Positions 1 to 9,001 are shown, counted from the first letter of the stretch. The stretch is DNA of 64,000 bases from Erythrobacter sp. SDW2 (GCF_021431965.1 NZ_CP090370.1:682001-746000), one strand, 5' to 3'. Program-made: numbers and translations. The notes: generated from the sequence alone by a model not told the origin.

Positions 1-363
1 CAGCGAACCGTGGAGCCAGTCGTGGGCTTCGAGCTTGTCGGTCATCTTGGCGTGGCTTTCGTCGGCGGCGATGGCATCGTCGACGACCTGGCGCCAGGCG
101 CTGTTCTTTTCGAGCTTGGTAACGCCGTCACGCAGGGTGGGGGCACGCCAGAAGCCGGGCACCTGGGTCTTGTACTGCTTCATGATCTTGTTCTGCTCGA
201 GCAGCTTGGTGATCAGGATGTAGAACGAGCCAACCGACATGATGACGAGCACGCCAAGGATCGACCAGGCGATGACGCCGCCCTGTTCCATGGCTTCCAT
301 GAAGCCGAATTCGGTCTTGGGCGCACCGTCGGCCGCGGCGGCAGTAAGAAGTTCGATAATCAT
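1..363 (-). CDS. exbB: ExbB/TolQ-type proton channel subunit, N-terminal part (cut by window edge)
   Basis: The leftward frame starts at the ATG at 363-361 and stays open to base 1, giving the first 121 residues; the C-terminus lies outside the window. A hydrophobic stretch at about residues 30-55 (VIAWSILGVLVIMSVGSFYI) is followed by a charged cytoplasmic region with the WRAP/LRDG/SAWRQ pattern seen in MotA/TolQ/ExbB proteins. ExbB with ExbD forms the proton channel that energises TonB. It sits 39 bp downstream of tonB on the same strand, which supports ExbB over TolQ or MotA. The family call is firm; the subtype rests on the neighbour. Confidence 0.85.
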   Translation of the reverse strand, partial: MIIELLTAAAADGAPKTEFGFMEAMEQGGVIAWSILGVLVIMSVGSFYILITKLLEQNKIMKQYKTQVPGFWRAPTLRDGVTKLEKNSAWRQVVDDAIAADESHAKMTDKLEAHDWLHGSL

Positions 364-402
364 TTGCGAGTTCCTCTCGAAAGAAGCTGAATCAGATGGA
401 AA

Positions 403-1152
403 TTATTGCGGGATTTCCCACTTGACCGACTGGGTATAGGTGCCGGAGGTCGGCTTGCCTTCTCCATCGGTCGCGGGGTTGAAGCGGGCGCGACGCATCA
501 TGTTCTTGCACGTCGCATCATCGAGCAGGCCCGAACCGCTTGAACCGGTCACGGTGCAACCCGTCGGCTCACCTCTGGCGTCAACCGTGATTCGGACGGT
601 GGTGATCCCCTGCTGTTCTTCACGCAGGGCGCGCGAAGGATAGTCATTCTGGGTCACCCAGCGGCCGGCATTGCCCCTGGGCGTTGGCGGCTTGGGCTGA
701 ACACGCGGCTTGACGGGAGGGCAGGTCGCATTGACCGGAATGACCTGGCCACCGGGGCATGTCTTGGTCGTCGGACCGCAGGAGGCGGTCTTGTCGATTA
801 CCCGACCGTCGGCGCATGTCTGCTTGCCGGCAAACGGGTCAACCCGTTCATCGCGTTCAACCTCTTTGTCCGTCGTATCGTCGAGCTGGTTGTCCGGCTT
901 GAGGTTGAACGGGCTCGGAGGAACCACGACCGGCGGCGGTGCCGTTTCGGGGATTTCCTCGGGCGGGGGCGGGGGCTCTTCCTCAGGCTCGGGCTCTTCC
1001 ACGTCGATGGTCGTAACCCGTTCGACGACGGCTTTCGCCGCCTCGTAGGCAAGACCGGTGACGAGGGTATAGCCGATTGCAACGTGAAGGAGAGCAACTA
1101 GGACGATGGCAATCATCCGATTGCCGCTCATCTGTTGGTCAGCGTAGGCCAT
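403..1152 (-). CDS. tonB: TonB energy transducer
   Basis: A 249-residue protein with a short cytoplasmic N-terminus, one transmembrane helix at about residues 13-35, an acidic and proline-rich periplasmic stretch (EPEPEEEPPPPPEE), and a C-terminal TonB domain (about 165-249; YPSRALREEQQG, VRITVDARGEP, FNPATDGEGKP). TonB carries proton-motive energy from ExbB/ExbD to outer-membrane receptors. The linker is unusual: two similar 14-residue Cys-bounded segments (TCADGRVIDKTASC and TCPGGQVIPVNATC) follow one another at about residues 110-143. It is followed at once by exbB, probably in one transcript. No Fur-like operator could be recognised upstream. Confidence 0.93.
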   Translation of the reverse strand: MAYADQQMSGNRMIAIVLVALLHVAIGYTLVTGLAYEAAKAVVERVTTIDVEEPEPEEEPPPPPEEIPETAPPPVVVPPSPFNLKPDNQLDDTTDKEVERDERVDPFAGKQTCADGRVIDKTASCGPTTKTCPGGQVIPVNATCPPVKPRVQPKPPTPRGNAGRWVTQNDYPSRALREEQQGITTVRITVDARGEPTGCTVTGSSGSGLLDDATCKNMMRRARFNPATDGEGKPTSGTYTQSVKWEIPQ

Positions 1153-1421
1153 GCAGTCGCATCACTCCGTCTGCGCCGGTAATTCCGGCTCTCAAATGTC
1201 CGGCGGCTGCACCGGACGGCGATCCTTCCATCCATCTCGAAATGCCGCACTACTCCGATTCGGCATTGCGCCGATCGGGCCGTGCCCTCAAGATGGAATC
1301 AGTCCGGGAAGTATGTTTCTCCAGCCCCGAACCGGCCAAGCCTTAGCTATTGTGCCGTGCAGGCGCAAACGCTTTATCGGTTAAGCCCGGATTCACCGTC
1401 GTGCCACGACCCTTAGGCGAT
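1153..1421. other. Divergent intergenic region between tonB and a secreted-protein gene
   Basis: These 269 bases separate two divergent genes and must hold both promoters. I see no gene in it. One small hairpin (GTCCGG at 1198-1203 with CCGGAC at 1212-1217) lies in the presumed tonB leader. No convincing -35/-10 pair or Fur box was found by eye. Confidence 0.5.
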
Positions 1422-2318
1422 ATGTCCAGAACCATGCCCACAAAAACCGAAACTCTTCCGCACCAGCCTTTCGGGCGCACGATTCGTTCGCTGGCCCTTG
1501 CTGCCATGCTGACCGGCCTTGCGCCGGTCCAGGTCTCGGCCCAGCCCCTGCAGCCGGCGGCCCAGCCGACCTATTCCGACCTCGCCGACCTGTCCGATGC
1601 GGCCCAGCTGGTGGTGCGGGCCAAGGTCAACAAGCAGGTCAAGGTCGATCCGGAGCGGGCGGTCGGGGTCGCTCCCGGCTATGCCCGGCTCTACATCGAG
1701 GCGGAAACGCAGGCGCTGATCGCCGGCAATGTGCCGCTCGGCCAGGGGCTGCGCTATCTTGTCGATGTCCCGCTCGACGCCAAGGGCAAGGTGCCCAAGC
1801 TCAAGAAGAGCGAAGTCATCCTGTTTGCCCGCACCGTGCCGGGGCGGCCCGGCCAGATCCAGTTGATCGCGCCGGACAGCCAGCTGCCCTGGAGCGCGGA
1901 GCTCGAGGGGCGATTGCGCCCGATCCTCGCGGCGCTGGCCGCGCCCGATGCGCCGCCCGAGGTCAGCGGAATCCGGGACGCGCTGTCGGTCGCGGGCAAT
2001 CTCAGCGGCGAGTCCGAGACCCAGGTCTTCCTGCGCACGCCGAATGGCGCACCCCTCGCCTTGAGCGTGGTCCGGCGCCCGGGATTGGCGCCCGCTTGGG
2101 GCGTGTCCTATTCGGAAATCGTCGACCAGGCGGTGCGTGCGCCGCAGCCGCAAACACTGGGCTGGTACCGGCTTGCTTGCTTCCTGCCAGCGAGCCTGCC
2201 CCCGGCGGCCAATCTTTCGCCCAACCAGGTCGACCGTGCGCGGGCCGAGGCGGACTATCGTTTCGTCCTCCAGCAGCTCGGGCCGTGCGAGCGCACGCGC
2301 AAGCCGCCGGTTATTTAG
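1422..2318 (+). CDS. Secreted protein of unknown function
   Basis: A 298-residue protein from the ATG at 1422; an alternative ATG lies at 1434. The N-terminus has a signal peptide (RTIRSLALAAMLTGLAPVQVSAQ region, cut predicted after VSAQ near residue 40). The mature part is mixed alpha/beta without membrane segments and contains one isolated cysteine pair (LACFLPAS and LGPCERT) towards the C-terminus that could form a disulfide. I do not recognise the family. It stands divergent from tonB and 68 bp ahead of the homoserine dehydrogenase start; the two may share a transcript. Probably periplasmic. Confidence 0.75.
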   Translation: MSRTMPTKTETLPHQPFGRTIRSLALAAMLTGLAPVQVSAQPLQPAAQPTYSDLADLSDAAQLVVRAKVNKQVKVDPERAVGVAPGYARLYIEAETQALIAGNVPLGQGLRYLVDVPLDAKGKVPKLKKSEVILFARTVPGRPGQIQLIAPDSQLPWSAELEGRLRPILAALAAPDAPPEVSGIRDALSVAGNLSGESETQVFLRTPNGAPLALSVVRRPGLAPAWGVSYSEIVDQAVRAPQPQTLGWYRLACFLPASLPPAANLSPNQVDRARAEADYRFVLQQLGPCERTRKPPVI

Positions 2319-2386
2319 GTCAGCTGTCGCAGCGCCAAGATTAAGTGCTTCCCTTGCGCGCGGGGCTCTCGCTAGAGCCAGCCGCC

Positions 2387-3721
2387 ATGATCGACCCGGC
2401 CAAACCCGCAGCCCCCAGTGCGCCATTGCGCCTAGCCATCGCCGGTCTCGGCACGGTCGGCGCAGGGGTTATCCGCCTGCTGGAACAGAACCGAGCCCTG
2501 GTGGAAGCCCGGGCCGGACGCCCGATCGAAGTCGTGGCGGTCAGCGCGCGCGACCGGGGGCGCGATCGCGGGATCGACCTTTCGGCCTATCGCTGGGACG
2601 ACGACATGGCGCGGCTGGCGGCCGGCGACGATGTCGATGTGGTGGTGGAACTGGTCGGCGGCTCGGACGGGCCCGCTCTGGCACTGGCGCGCGACACGCT
2701 GGGGCGCGGCAAGGGGCTGGTCACCGCCAACAAGGCGATGATCGCGCATCACGGAATGGAGCTCGCCCGCTTGGCCGAGGATGGCGGCGCTGCGCTGCGG
2801 TTCGAGGCGGCCGTCGCGGGCGGGATCCCGGTGGTCAAGGGCCTGCGCGAAGGGGCTGCGGCCAATGCTGTCCAGCGGGTCTATGGCATTCTCAACGGCA
2901 CCTGCAATTACATCCTCACCACCATGGAGGCGAGCGGCGCGGACTTCGGCGAAACGCTGGCCGAAGCGCAGCGGCTGGGCTTTGCCGAAGCCGATCCGGC
3001 GTTCGACATCGACGGGGTCGATGCCGCGCACAAGCTGGCGATCCTGGCCGCGCTGGCGTTTGGCGCCGAGATCGATTTCGCCAGTGTCGAGATCGAAGGG
3101 ATCCGCCGGGTCCGCGCGGTCGATATCGCCCAGGCTGATGCGCTGGGCTATGTCATCCGCCTGATCGGTGTCGGCGACGTCGAGGAAGGCGAGGGCGGCC
3201 CGAAGCTGCTCCAGCGTGTTCGCCCGTGCCTTGTCGCCAAGGACCACCCGCTCGCGCCGATCACCGGACCGACCAACGCGGTGGCGGTCGAAGGCAATTT
3301 CTCCGGTCGCCTGCTGTTCCAGGGGGCGGGTGCGGGCGACGGCCCTACCGCCAGCGCCGTCGTGGCCGACCTGATCGATCTGGCGCGGGGCGATACCGCC
3401 AGGCCTTTCTCCGTCCCTGCCGCCTCGCTCGCCGCCATGCCCAAGGCCGATTCCGGCGCCCGCGAGAGCCGCAGCTATATCCGCTTCATGGTGGCCGACC
3501 GGCCCGGCGTGCTGGCCGAGATCGCCGCCGCCATGCGCGATGCAGGGGTTTCGATCCAGAGCCTCATCCAGGAGGGTGAAGCGAACGGCAAGGACGGCGT
3601 GCTGGTGGCCATGGTCACCCACACCGGCCCGGTGCGCAATGTCCGCGCAGCCGTGGCACTGCTGGAGGGCTCCGACAGCCTCGTCGAAGAGCCTCTGGTA
3701 ATGCCGATCCTGCGCAGCTAG
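2387..3721 (+). CDS. hom: Homoserine dehydrogenase
   Basis: A 444-residue enzyme that reduces aspartate semialdehyde to homoserine on the route to threonine, methionine and isoleucine. It has an N-terminal Rossmann fold (LAIAGLGTVGAGV, about 16-28), the family motif GILNGTCNYILTTM at about 173-186 with the following FAEADPAFDIDG segment carrying substrate-binding acidic residues, and a C-terminal ACT domain (DRPGVLAEIAAAMRDAGVSI, about 375-395) for amino-acid feedback. The ATG at 2387 begins the conserved region after a short linker; the frame is open a further 14 codons upstream without a better start. Typical full length. Confidence 0.96.
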   Translation: MIDPAKPAAPSAPLRLAIAGLGTVGAGVIRLLEQNRALVEARAGRPIEVVAVSARDRGRDRGIDLSAYRWDDDMARLAAGDDVDVVVELVGGSDGPALALARDTLGRGKGLVTANKAMIAHHGMELARLAEDGGAALRFEAAVAGGIPVVKGLREGAAANAVQRVYGILNGTCNYILTTMEASGADFGETLAEAQRLGFAEADPAFDIDGVDAAHKLAILAALAFGAEIDFASVEIEGIRRVRAVDIAQADALGYVIRLIGVGDVEEGEGGPKLLQRVRPCLVAKDHPLAPITGPTNAVAVEGNFSGRLLFQGAGAGDGPTASAVVADLIDLARGDTARPFSVPAASLAAMPKADSGARESRSYIRFMVADRPGVLAEIAAAMRDAGVSIQSLIQEGEANGKDGVLVAMVTHTGPVRNVRAAVALLEGSDSLVEEPLVMPILRS

Positions 3722-3724
3722 CGC

Positions 3725-4189
3725 CTATTCCGGCACCTCGCCCTTGGCGATCTTGTCGGCATCGGAACCCGGCGGCGGCTCGGGCAAGGCGGTGATGTCG
3801 AAATAATAGACCGGTGGCGGCGGGCACGGCGGGATGAAGCAGCCGGTCGCCACGACAGGGCCCGGGTACTTCGTCCCGACGTCAGGTGCAGTGCCGTCCC
3901 ATCCCAGCTGGCTGTTGTCACCCCTGTCGGAACTCGACGGGACGCGGAACTGCGATTGTTCCTCCAACGGGGCGCAGACCACGATGACGCCGGGATCCCC
4001 GTCGGAGCATTCGACCGGGACTTCAGGTTCGGGTGCCGGCGGTCCGTACAGCGCCTGTGCGTCGGCGAGAGCCTGTTCGGCAGTGGCAGCGGGTGTCTCC
4101 GCTTCGGCCGCCTCTTCAGGGGCAGCCTGGCCCATCAGCAGAAGGGCTGCACATGTGGCAATCGCCGCGCGTCGTATCGACAATGCCAC
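3725..4189 (-). CDS. Small secreted proline-rich protein of unknown function
   Basis: A 154-residue protein with a signal peptide (RRAAIATCAALLLMGQAAP) followed by an Ala/Glu-rich stretch and a Pro-rich C-terminal half (GCFIPPCPPPPVYYFD). Four cysteines after the signal peptide (VECSDGD, VVCAPL, GCFIPPC) suggest disulfides in the periplasm. It converges on hom, with only three bases between the two stop codons. I do not recognise a characterised family. Confidence 0.7.
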   Translation of the reverse strand: MALSIRRAAIATCAALLLMGQAAPEEAAEAETPAATAEQALADAQALYGPPAPEPEVPVECSDGDPGVIVVCAPLEEQSQFRVPSSSDRGDNSQLGWDGTAPDVGTKYPGPVVATGCFIPPCPPPPVYYFDITALPEPPPGSDADKIAKGEVPE

Positions 4190-4237
4190 ACTCCCGGTCT
4201 AGGCGCGCCCAAACGCCTGAGAGGGACTGAATCGGAT

Positions 4238-5230
4238 ATGAACACTGTTACCGCCGACCTGCGCCAGGAAAGCGAACTCGACCGCGTCCTCGTACTGGAA
4301 ATGGTTCGCGTCACCGAAGCCGCTGCCATTGCCGCCTCAGCCCTGATCGGACGCGGCGACGAAAAGGCCGCCGATGCTGCCGCGGTCGAGGCGATGCGCA
4401 AGGCGTTCGACAAGCTCTACATGGACGGCACTGTGGTGATCGGCGAGGGCGAGCGCGACGAAGCGCCGATGCTCTATATCGGCGAGAAGGTCGGCGGCGC
4501 ACCGGGCAAGGGGCCCAAGATCGACATTGCGCTCGATCCGCTCGAAGGCACCACCATTACCGCCAAGGCCGGGCCCAACGCGCTCGCCGTGCTGGCGGCG
4601 GCGGAAGAGGGCAACCTGCTCAATGCGCCCGACACCTATATGGACAAGCTCGCCGTCGGCCCGGGCTACCCGGACGGGATCATCGACCTGGCCAAGTCGC
4701 CGACCGAAAACGTGCGCGCGGTGGCCGAAGCCAAGGGCGTCGAGCCTTCGCAGATCAATGTCTGCGTGCTCGACCGGCCGCGCCATTCGGCGCTGATCGA
4801 GGAGCTGCGCGCGCTTGGTTGCGGCGTGGTGTTGATCGGCGACGGAGATGTCGCGGGTGTGATCGCCGTGACGGACCCTGACACCACCATCGACATGTAC
4901 ATGGGCCAGGGCGGTGCGCCCGAGGGTGTGCTGGCCGCCGCGGCGCTGCGCTGCGTCGGCGGACAGTTCAACGGACGCCTCGTTTTCCGCAACGACGACG
5001 AAAAAGCCCGTGCCCGCAAATGGGGCATCCCCGACAGCGAGTTCGACCGCATCTACAAGCTCGAGGAACTGGCCAAGGGCGACTGCATCTTTGCCGCCAC
5101 CGGGGTGACGTCCGGCTCGCTGCTCGACGGGGTCAAGCGCCGCCGCGACGGTGTGCTGACCACCGACAGCGTGGTGATGCGGGCATCGTCGGGAACCGTG
5201 CGCTGGATCAAGGGCGAACACCGGATTTAG
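4238..5230 (+). CDS. glpX: Class II fructose-1,6-bisphosphatase GlpX
   Basis: A 330-residue phosphatase of gluconeogenesis. It carries the GlpX hallmarks: IGEGERDEAPMLYIGE at about residues 65-80 and the metal-binding DPLEGTT at about 95-101, plus DMYMGQGGAPEGVLAAAA near 220 and TGVTSGSLLDGV near 290. The ATG at 4238 starts the conserved N-terminus (MNTVTADLRQESELDRVLVL) and follows a GAGAGGGA ribosome-binding site. Length is normal for the family. A decayed second copy of its last codons lies about 65 bp downstream. Confidence 0.96.
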   Translation: MNTVTADLRQESELDRVLVLEMVRVTEAAAIAASALIGRGDEKAADAAAVEAMRKAFDKLYMDGTVVIGEGERDEAPMLYIGEKVGGAPGKGPKIDIALDPLEGTTITAKAGPNALAVLAAAEEGNLLNAPDTYMDKLAVGPGYPDGIIDLAKSPTENVRAVAEAKGVEPSQINVCVLDRPRHSALIEELRALGCGVVLIGDGDVAGVIAVTDPDTTIDMYMGQGGAPEGVLAAAALRCVGGQFNGRLVFRNDDEKARARKWGIPDSEFDRIYKLEELAKGDCIFAATGVTSGSLLDGVKRRRDGVLTTDSVVMRASSGTVRWIKGEHRI

Positions 5231-5295
5231 TTGTTCGCAGACAGGACCGCAGCGCCCACGAGCGCGACGGTCTTGCGCACCGTCAAACAACAACA

Positions 5296-5327
5296 TGCGC
5301 TGGATCAAGTGCGAGCATCGGATCTGA
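5296..5327 (+). pseudogene. Duplicated remnant of the glpX 3' end
   Basis: The 32 bases at 5296-5327 match the last 32 bases of glpX (5199-5230) with few differences. Read in the glpX frame they give RWIKCEHRI-stop against RWIKGEHRI-stop, and most base changes are at synonymous positions (gaa/gag, cac/cat, att/atc). Further upstream, a CGCGACGGT stretch near 5259 also recalls glpX around 5146. There is no room for a gene. It looks like a scar of a partial duplication or allele exchange. Confidence 0.6.
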
Positions 5328-5414
5328 TCGGGGCAAACGGCGCCGCACTCTGTTGCATTCCCGTGACGCGGCGCTAGGCGGGACGCACCAACTGCCTGCG
5401 GGGATTCGCGCACC

Positions 5415-6350
5415 ATGAAGATCATGTCCGGCAACTCGAACCTGCCGCTGGCCCGGGCGATTGCCGCCTATCTCGAAATCCCGCTGACCGATGCCAGCGT
5501 GCGACGCTTTGCCGACGAGGAAATCTTCGTCGAGATCCACGAGAATGTCCGCGGCGAGGATGTGTTCCTGGTCCAGTCGACCAGCTTCCCGGCCAATGAC
5601 AACCTCATGGAACTGCTGATCGGGATCGACGCGCTGCGCCGCGCCTCGGCCAAGCGGATCACGGCCGTGGTGCCATATTTCGGCTACGCCCGGCAGGATC
5701 GGAAGCCCGGCCCGCGCACGCCGATCTCGGCCAAGCTGGTCGCCAACCTCATCACCGAGGCCGGGGCCGATCGGGTGCTGGCGGTGGATCTCCACGCCGG
5801 GCAGATCCAGGGCTTCTTCGATATCCCGACCGACAACCTCTACGCCGCGCCGACCATGGCCGCGGACATCCAGGCGCGTTACGGCGAGCGCGAGCTGATG
5901 GTCGTCAGCCCCGACGTCGGCGGCGTGGTTCGCGCCCGCGCGCTGGCCAAGCGGCTCGACAATGCCCCGCTCGCGATCGTCGACAAGCGCCGCGATCGCC
6001 CGGGCGAGAGCGAGGTCATGAACATCATCGGCGAGGTCAGGGGCCGCCACTGCATCCTGATCGACGACATCGTCGATTCTGGCGGGACGCTGTGCAATGC
6101 GGCGCAGGCCTTGCTCGACCAGGGGGCGGCCACGGTTGCGGCCTATATCACGCACGGCGTGCTGTCGGGCGGCGCGGTGGCCAGGGTGGAAGGTTCGGCG
6201 CTGACCGAGCTGGTCATCACCGACACCATCGGCGCGACCGATGCTGTGACCGATGCCAAGAAGATCCGCACGCTCACCATCGCCCCGCTGATCGGCGAGG
6301 CTGTGCGCCGGATTGCCGACGAGAGTTCGGTCTCGAGCCTGTTCGACTGA
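5415..6350 (+). CDS. prs: Ribose-phosphate pyrophosphokinase (PRPP synthetase)
   Basis: A 311-residue enzyme that makes PRPP from ribose-5-phosphate and ATP for nucleotide, histidine and tryptophan synthesis. Visible motifs are [18 protein letters not shown] (about 35-52), the ATP-binding [10 protein letters not shown] (about 93-102), [20 protein letters not shown] (about 124-143), and the PRPP-binding loop [14 protein letters not shown] (about 213-226). The ATG at 5415 starts the expected [14 protein letters not shown]-terminus. Length matches the family. Confidence 0.97.
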   Translation: MKIMSGNSNLPLARAIAAYLEIPLTDASVRRFADEEIFVEIHENVRGEDVFLVQSTSFPANDNLMELLIGIDALRRASAKRITAVVPYFGYARQDRKPGPRTPISAKLVANLITEAGADRVLAVDLHAGQIQGFFDIPTDNLYAAPTMAADIQARYGERELMVVSPDVGGVVRARALAKRLDNAPLAIVDKRRDRPGESEVMNIIGEVRGRHCILIDDIVDSGGTLCNAAQALLDQGAATVAAYITHGVLSGGAVARVEGSALTELVITDTIGATDAVTDAKKIRTLTIAPLIGEAVRRIADESSVSSLFD

Positions 6351-6398
6351 GTCTTGTTCGCTTCGCGACTTCTGCACCGGCCTCGCTGAAACAGAAAA

Positions 6399-7343
6399 TC
6401 ACTGCCAGGGGCGTCGTTTGCCCTCTTCCAGCCGGTCCAAAGCTTCCAGCCGTCGGGCCTGGCGCGCCTCAAGCGTGATTGTCATCAGTGGCTGAGGGGT
6501 CCGGACGAACTGCATCGGGGTCATCGCGAACATGGCCGAGAAATCGCGGATCAGATGCGACTGGTCGAAATAGCGCAGCGCCAGTTCCTGCGCCTCCGCC
6601 AGATCTGCCACCCCGCGCAGATGCGCTGCCATGTCGAGCGCCCGCGCGCGGCGCAATACCTGCTTGGGGCTGAGGCCGAAATCGCGCTTTGACACGCGTT
6701 CGAGTTTGCGCTTGTCGACTGCCAGCCGGTCGGCGCATGCGGTAACCGTCAGGCTCGGATCCTCGAACGCCAGCCGATAGAACCGCTCGGTCGTGCGGTT
6801 GGGCGGCTTGCCGCCCGCCTGGGCCACCAGCGCCTCCATGCAATCTTCCAGCGCATCCATCCATTGTGCCACGTCGGCCGCCGGGTCGAAGCGGTCCATC
6901 AGCGCAGCCTCGTCCCAGCCCAGCGCGGGATAGGGCAGGATCCGGTCCATTATCGATTCCGCGCTCGGCCCGCCCAGCGCATGGCAAGCCCCCGGTTTGA
7001 GCGCGAGGCCGACGGTGGCGAAGCTGCCCCGCACGCTGACCGGCATGCGGCGGCTCTGGGGACCGAAGAACAGCGCTTGCCGGTGGAACAGGTGCGAACC
7101 GTCGGCATCGTCGGCATGCCAGTCGCCATCGAGCAGCACTCGCAGCATCGGGCTGTCGCTGAATATGCCGCAGGAAATGATCGCCATCTCCGGTGCGACC
7201 ATTCGGATGCCGTAGATATGCGAGACCCACGGACGCAGGCTCTCGCGCGGTGGACGATTGAACGAGATCGCTTGCCCGTCGCGGGTGGTGTCGTGTTGCG
7301 ACCCCGCCTTGCGGGTTCGGCCGCGTGGCTGCTCGAAACCCAT
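6399..7343 (-). CDS. AraC-family transcriptional regulator
   Basis: A 314-residue protein from the ATG at 7343. The N-terminal two thirds form an AraC-type sensing domain, and the C-terminal part (about 185-290) is a double helix-turn-helix, with the second helix pair shown by RYFDQSHLIRDFSAMFAMTP. It is divergent from hisN with 109 bp between starts. Its DQSH-I-R-F signature is shared with two further AraC proteins at 9567-11346, so three relatives lie within 5 kb. Target genes cannot be read from the sequence. The frame stays open upstream, but only as antisense to hisN. Confidence 0.85.
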   Translation of the reverse strand: MGFEQPRGRTRKAGSQHDTTRDGQAISFNRPPRESLRPWVSHIYGIRMVAPEMAIISCGIFSDSPMLRVLLDGDWHADDADGSHLFHRQALFFGPQSRRMPVSVRGSFATVGLALKPGACHALGGPSAESIMDRILPYPALGWDEAALMDRFDPAADVAQWMDALEDCMEALVAQAGGKPPNRTTERFYRLAFEDPSLTVTACADRLAVDKRKLERVSKRDFGLSPKQVLRRARALDMAAHLRGVADLAEAQELALRYFDQSHLIRDFSAMFAMTPMQFVRTPQPLMTITLEARQARRLEALDRLEEGKRRPWQ

Positions 7344-7452
7344 GCCGACCCTCCTGCCTGCGGCCAGCCGTAGCACAAAGACAGGCGGGCGCAATGCGCC
7401 GAATGGGCGTCGTGCTTGACGCGGTGGCCCCGGGCGGGGCAGGGCGCAAGCC

Positions 7453-8223
7453 ATGGTCACCGCCGCAGATATCGCCCTTGCCCACCGTCTCGCCGAAGCC
7501 GCGCGGGCCGAGATCATCCCGCGTTTCCGCAAGGTCGAGGCCGAACGCAAGACGGACACGTCACCCGTGACCGAGGCTGACCGCGCCGCAGAAGAGGCGA
7601 TGCGGCGCATTCTCAAGGCCGAAGTGCCGCAGGACGGCGTGGTGGGCGAAGAGTTCGGTACCGAAGAAGGGCGCTCGGGCAGGCAATGGGTGCTAGATCC
7701 GATCGACGGGACGACCGCCTTCCTCGCCGGGCGGCCGCTCTTCGGCACGTTGATCGCTCTGCTGCACGATGGATTCCCGGTGCTTGGCCTGATCGACCAG
7801 GCCATTCTCGGCGAGCGCTGGCTCGGCGTTGCCGGTAAGGGCACGACCTTCAATGGTGATCCGGTCCACACCCGCGCTTGCAAGACCATGGAGGAGGCGA
7901 CCATCGCCACCACCGGGCCGCATTACTTCACCATCGAGCAAGGCAACCGGTTCATGGCGCTGGCCGGCACGACCGACCACAAGCGCATGGTCATGGGCGG
8001 CGATTGCTACAACTATGCCATGCTGGCGAGCGGGCATATCGACATCGTGGTCGAAGCTGGGCTCAAGCTGCACGACTATGCTGCGCTAGTGCCGGTGGTC
8101 GAAGGCGCTGGCGGGGTCATGTCCGATTGGAACGGCGATCCGCTGCATGCCGGGTCCGACGGCCACGTCATCGCGCTGGGCGATCCGGCGCGGTTGGAGG
8201 ATGTGGTGGAGGCGCTGGGGTGA
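7453..8223 (+). CDS. hisN: Histidinol-phosphatase, inositol-monophosphatase type
   Basis: A 256-residue Mg-dependent phosphatase. The metal site is visible as GEEFGTE (about 66-72) and WVLDPIDGTTAFLAG (about 79-93). The late motif reads GLKLHDYAALVPVVEGAGG (about 204-222) rather than the W-D-x-A of inositol monophosphatases; this LHDYAA form is typical of the HisN branch that completes histidine synthesis in many Alphaproteobacteria. Its stop overlaps the GTG start of the next gene (GTGA), so the two are translationally coupled. Confidence 0.9.
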   Translation: MVTAADIALAHRLAEAARAEIIPRFRKVEAERKTDTSPVTEADRAAEEAMRRILKAEVPQDGVVGEEFGTEEGRSGRQWVLDPIDGTTAFLAGRPLFGTLIALLHDGFPVLGLIDQAILGERWLGVAGKGTTFNGDPVHTRACKTMEEATIATTGPHYFTIEQGNRFMALAGTTDHKRMVMGGDCYNYAMLASGHIDIVVEAGLKLHDYAALVPVVEGAGGVMSDWNGDPLHAGSDGHVIALGDPARLEDVVEALG

Positions 8224-8645
8224 GCGAGGGCAAAAGCCGCCCGCTGTTTTTCTACGGCGTGCTGCAACCCGACCTTGCCGAAGGGGCAGTCGCCGATCTC
8301 GTGGCCGGATTGGGACCGGGTACGCCTGCGTTCACGACGGGCCAGCTCTATGTCGTGGAAGAGCGCGGCGGGTGGCATCCGGCCCTGGTGTATGATCCAT
8401 CCGGCGCGCCGGTAAGGGGTCAGCTGTTCGATGGCAGCGGCGTCGACATTGCCCCACTCGATGCATTCGAGCTTGAAGGGATCGACTATGATCGCCGTGC
8501 CATCGCCGTCCGTCCCGAGGGCGGGCACTGGACCAGCGCCGAGGCCTATTGCTGGCGGCGACCCGTTACTGGGCTGGAGTCGATCGATCATGGCGATTTT
8601 GCCCGCTGGTTGCAGGAGACCGGCCTGCCGGTCCTGCGCGGCTAG
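8220..8645 (+). CDS. Gamma-glutamylcyclotransferase/AIG2-like protein
   Basis: A 141-residue protein starting at GTG 8220, which overlaps the hisN stop by four bases. The N-terminal FFYGVLQPD corresponds to the FxYGxL substrate-binding loop of the gamma-glutamylcyclotransferase fold, and the acidic residue in LDAFELEGIDYDRRAIAV matches the position of the catalytic glutamate (E-G-x-x-Y-x-R). Proteins of this fold release 5-oxoproline from gamma-glutamyl compounds, though bacterial members are mostly untested. The start was chosen for the overlap and for reaching the first conserved strand. Confidence 0.8.
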   Translation: MSEGKSRPLFFYGVLQPDLAEGAVADLVAGLGPGTPAFTTGQLYVVEERGGWHPALVYDPSGAPVRGQLFDGSGVDIAPLDAFELEGIDYDRRAIAVRPEGGHWTSAEAYCWRRPVTGLESIDHGDFARWLQETGLPVLRG

Positions 8646-8766
8646 CCCGCCCGAATCGCTTGCATTCTGCGCCCGGGCCGCTATGTGCGCGCCCTTCACT
8701 GACACGTGATTTCACCGCCTGCCTGGCGACAAGGGCTGCCAGGGCCGGTTCGGACGTGTCTCTGCC

Positions 8767-8772
8767 AAGGAG
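8767..8772 (+). promoter_or_regulatory. Ribosome-binding site that fixes the rpmI start
   Basis: AAGGAG directly abuts an in-frame ATG at 8773, too close for initiation, and lies six bases before the second ATG at 8779. The second start gives the usual L35 N-terminus MPKLKTKSG, so 8779 is the likely start. Confidence 0.8.
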
Positions 8773-8778
8773 ATGAAA

Positions 8779-8982
8779 ATGCCCAAGCTGAAGACCAAGA
8801 GCGGCGTGAAGAAGCGCTTCAAGCTCACTGCCACCGGCAAGGTCAAGCATGGTGTCGCCGGCAAGCGCCACCGCCTGATCAGCCACAACGCGAAGTATAT
8901 CCGCACCAACCGTGGAACCACCGTCCTGTCGGAAGCCGACACCAAGACGGTGAAGAAATGGGCCCCCTACGGGCTTGATTGA
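8779..8982 (+). CDS. rpmI: 50S ribosomal protein L35
   Basis: A 67-residue basic protein beginning [17 protein letters not shown], the signature of L35, a component of the large subunit that assists 23S rRNA folding. It precedes rplT as in most bacteria, but the gene just upstream is a gamma-glutamylcyclotransferase and infC, which often heads this operon, is absent here. A strong hairpin fills the space to rplT. Confidence 0.97.
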   Translation: MPKLKTKSGVKKRFKLTATGKVKHGVAGKRHRLISHNAKYIRTNRGTTVLSEADTKTVKKWAPYGLD

Positions 8983-9001
8983 TAGCTACGCGGCCTAGCC
9001 A

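Noticed and set aside
1193-1217. GTCCGG/CCGGAC hairpin as a tonB riboswitch or attenuator
   Set aside because: Only six pairs and no conserved core; too weak for a regulatory call.
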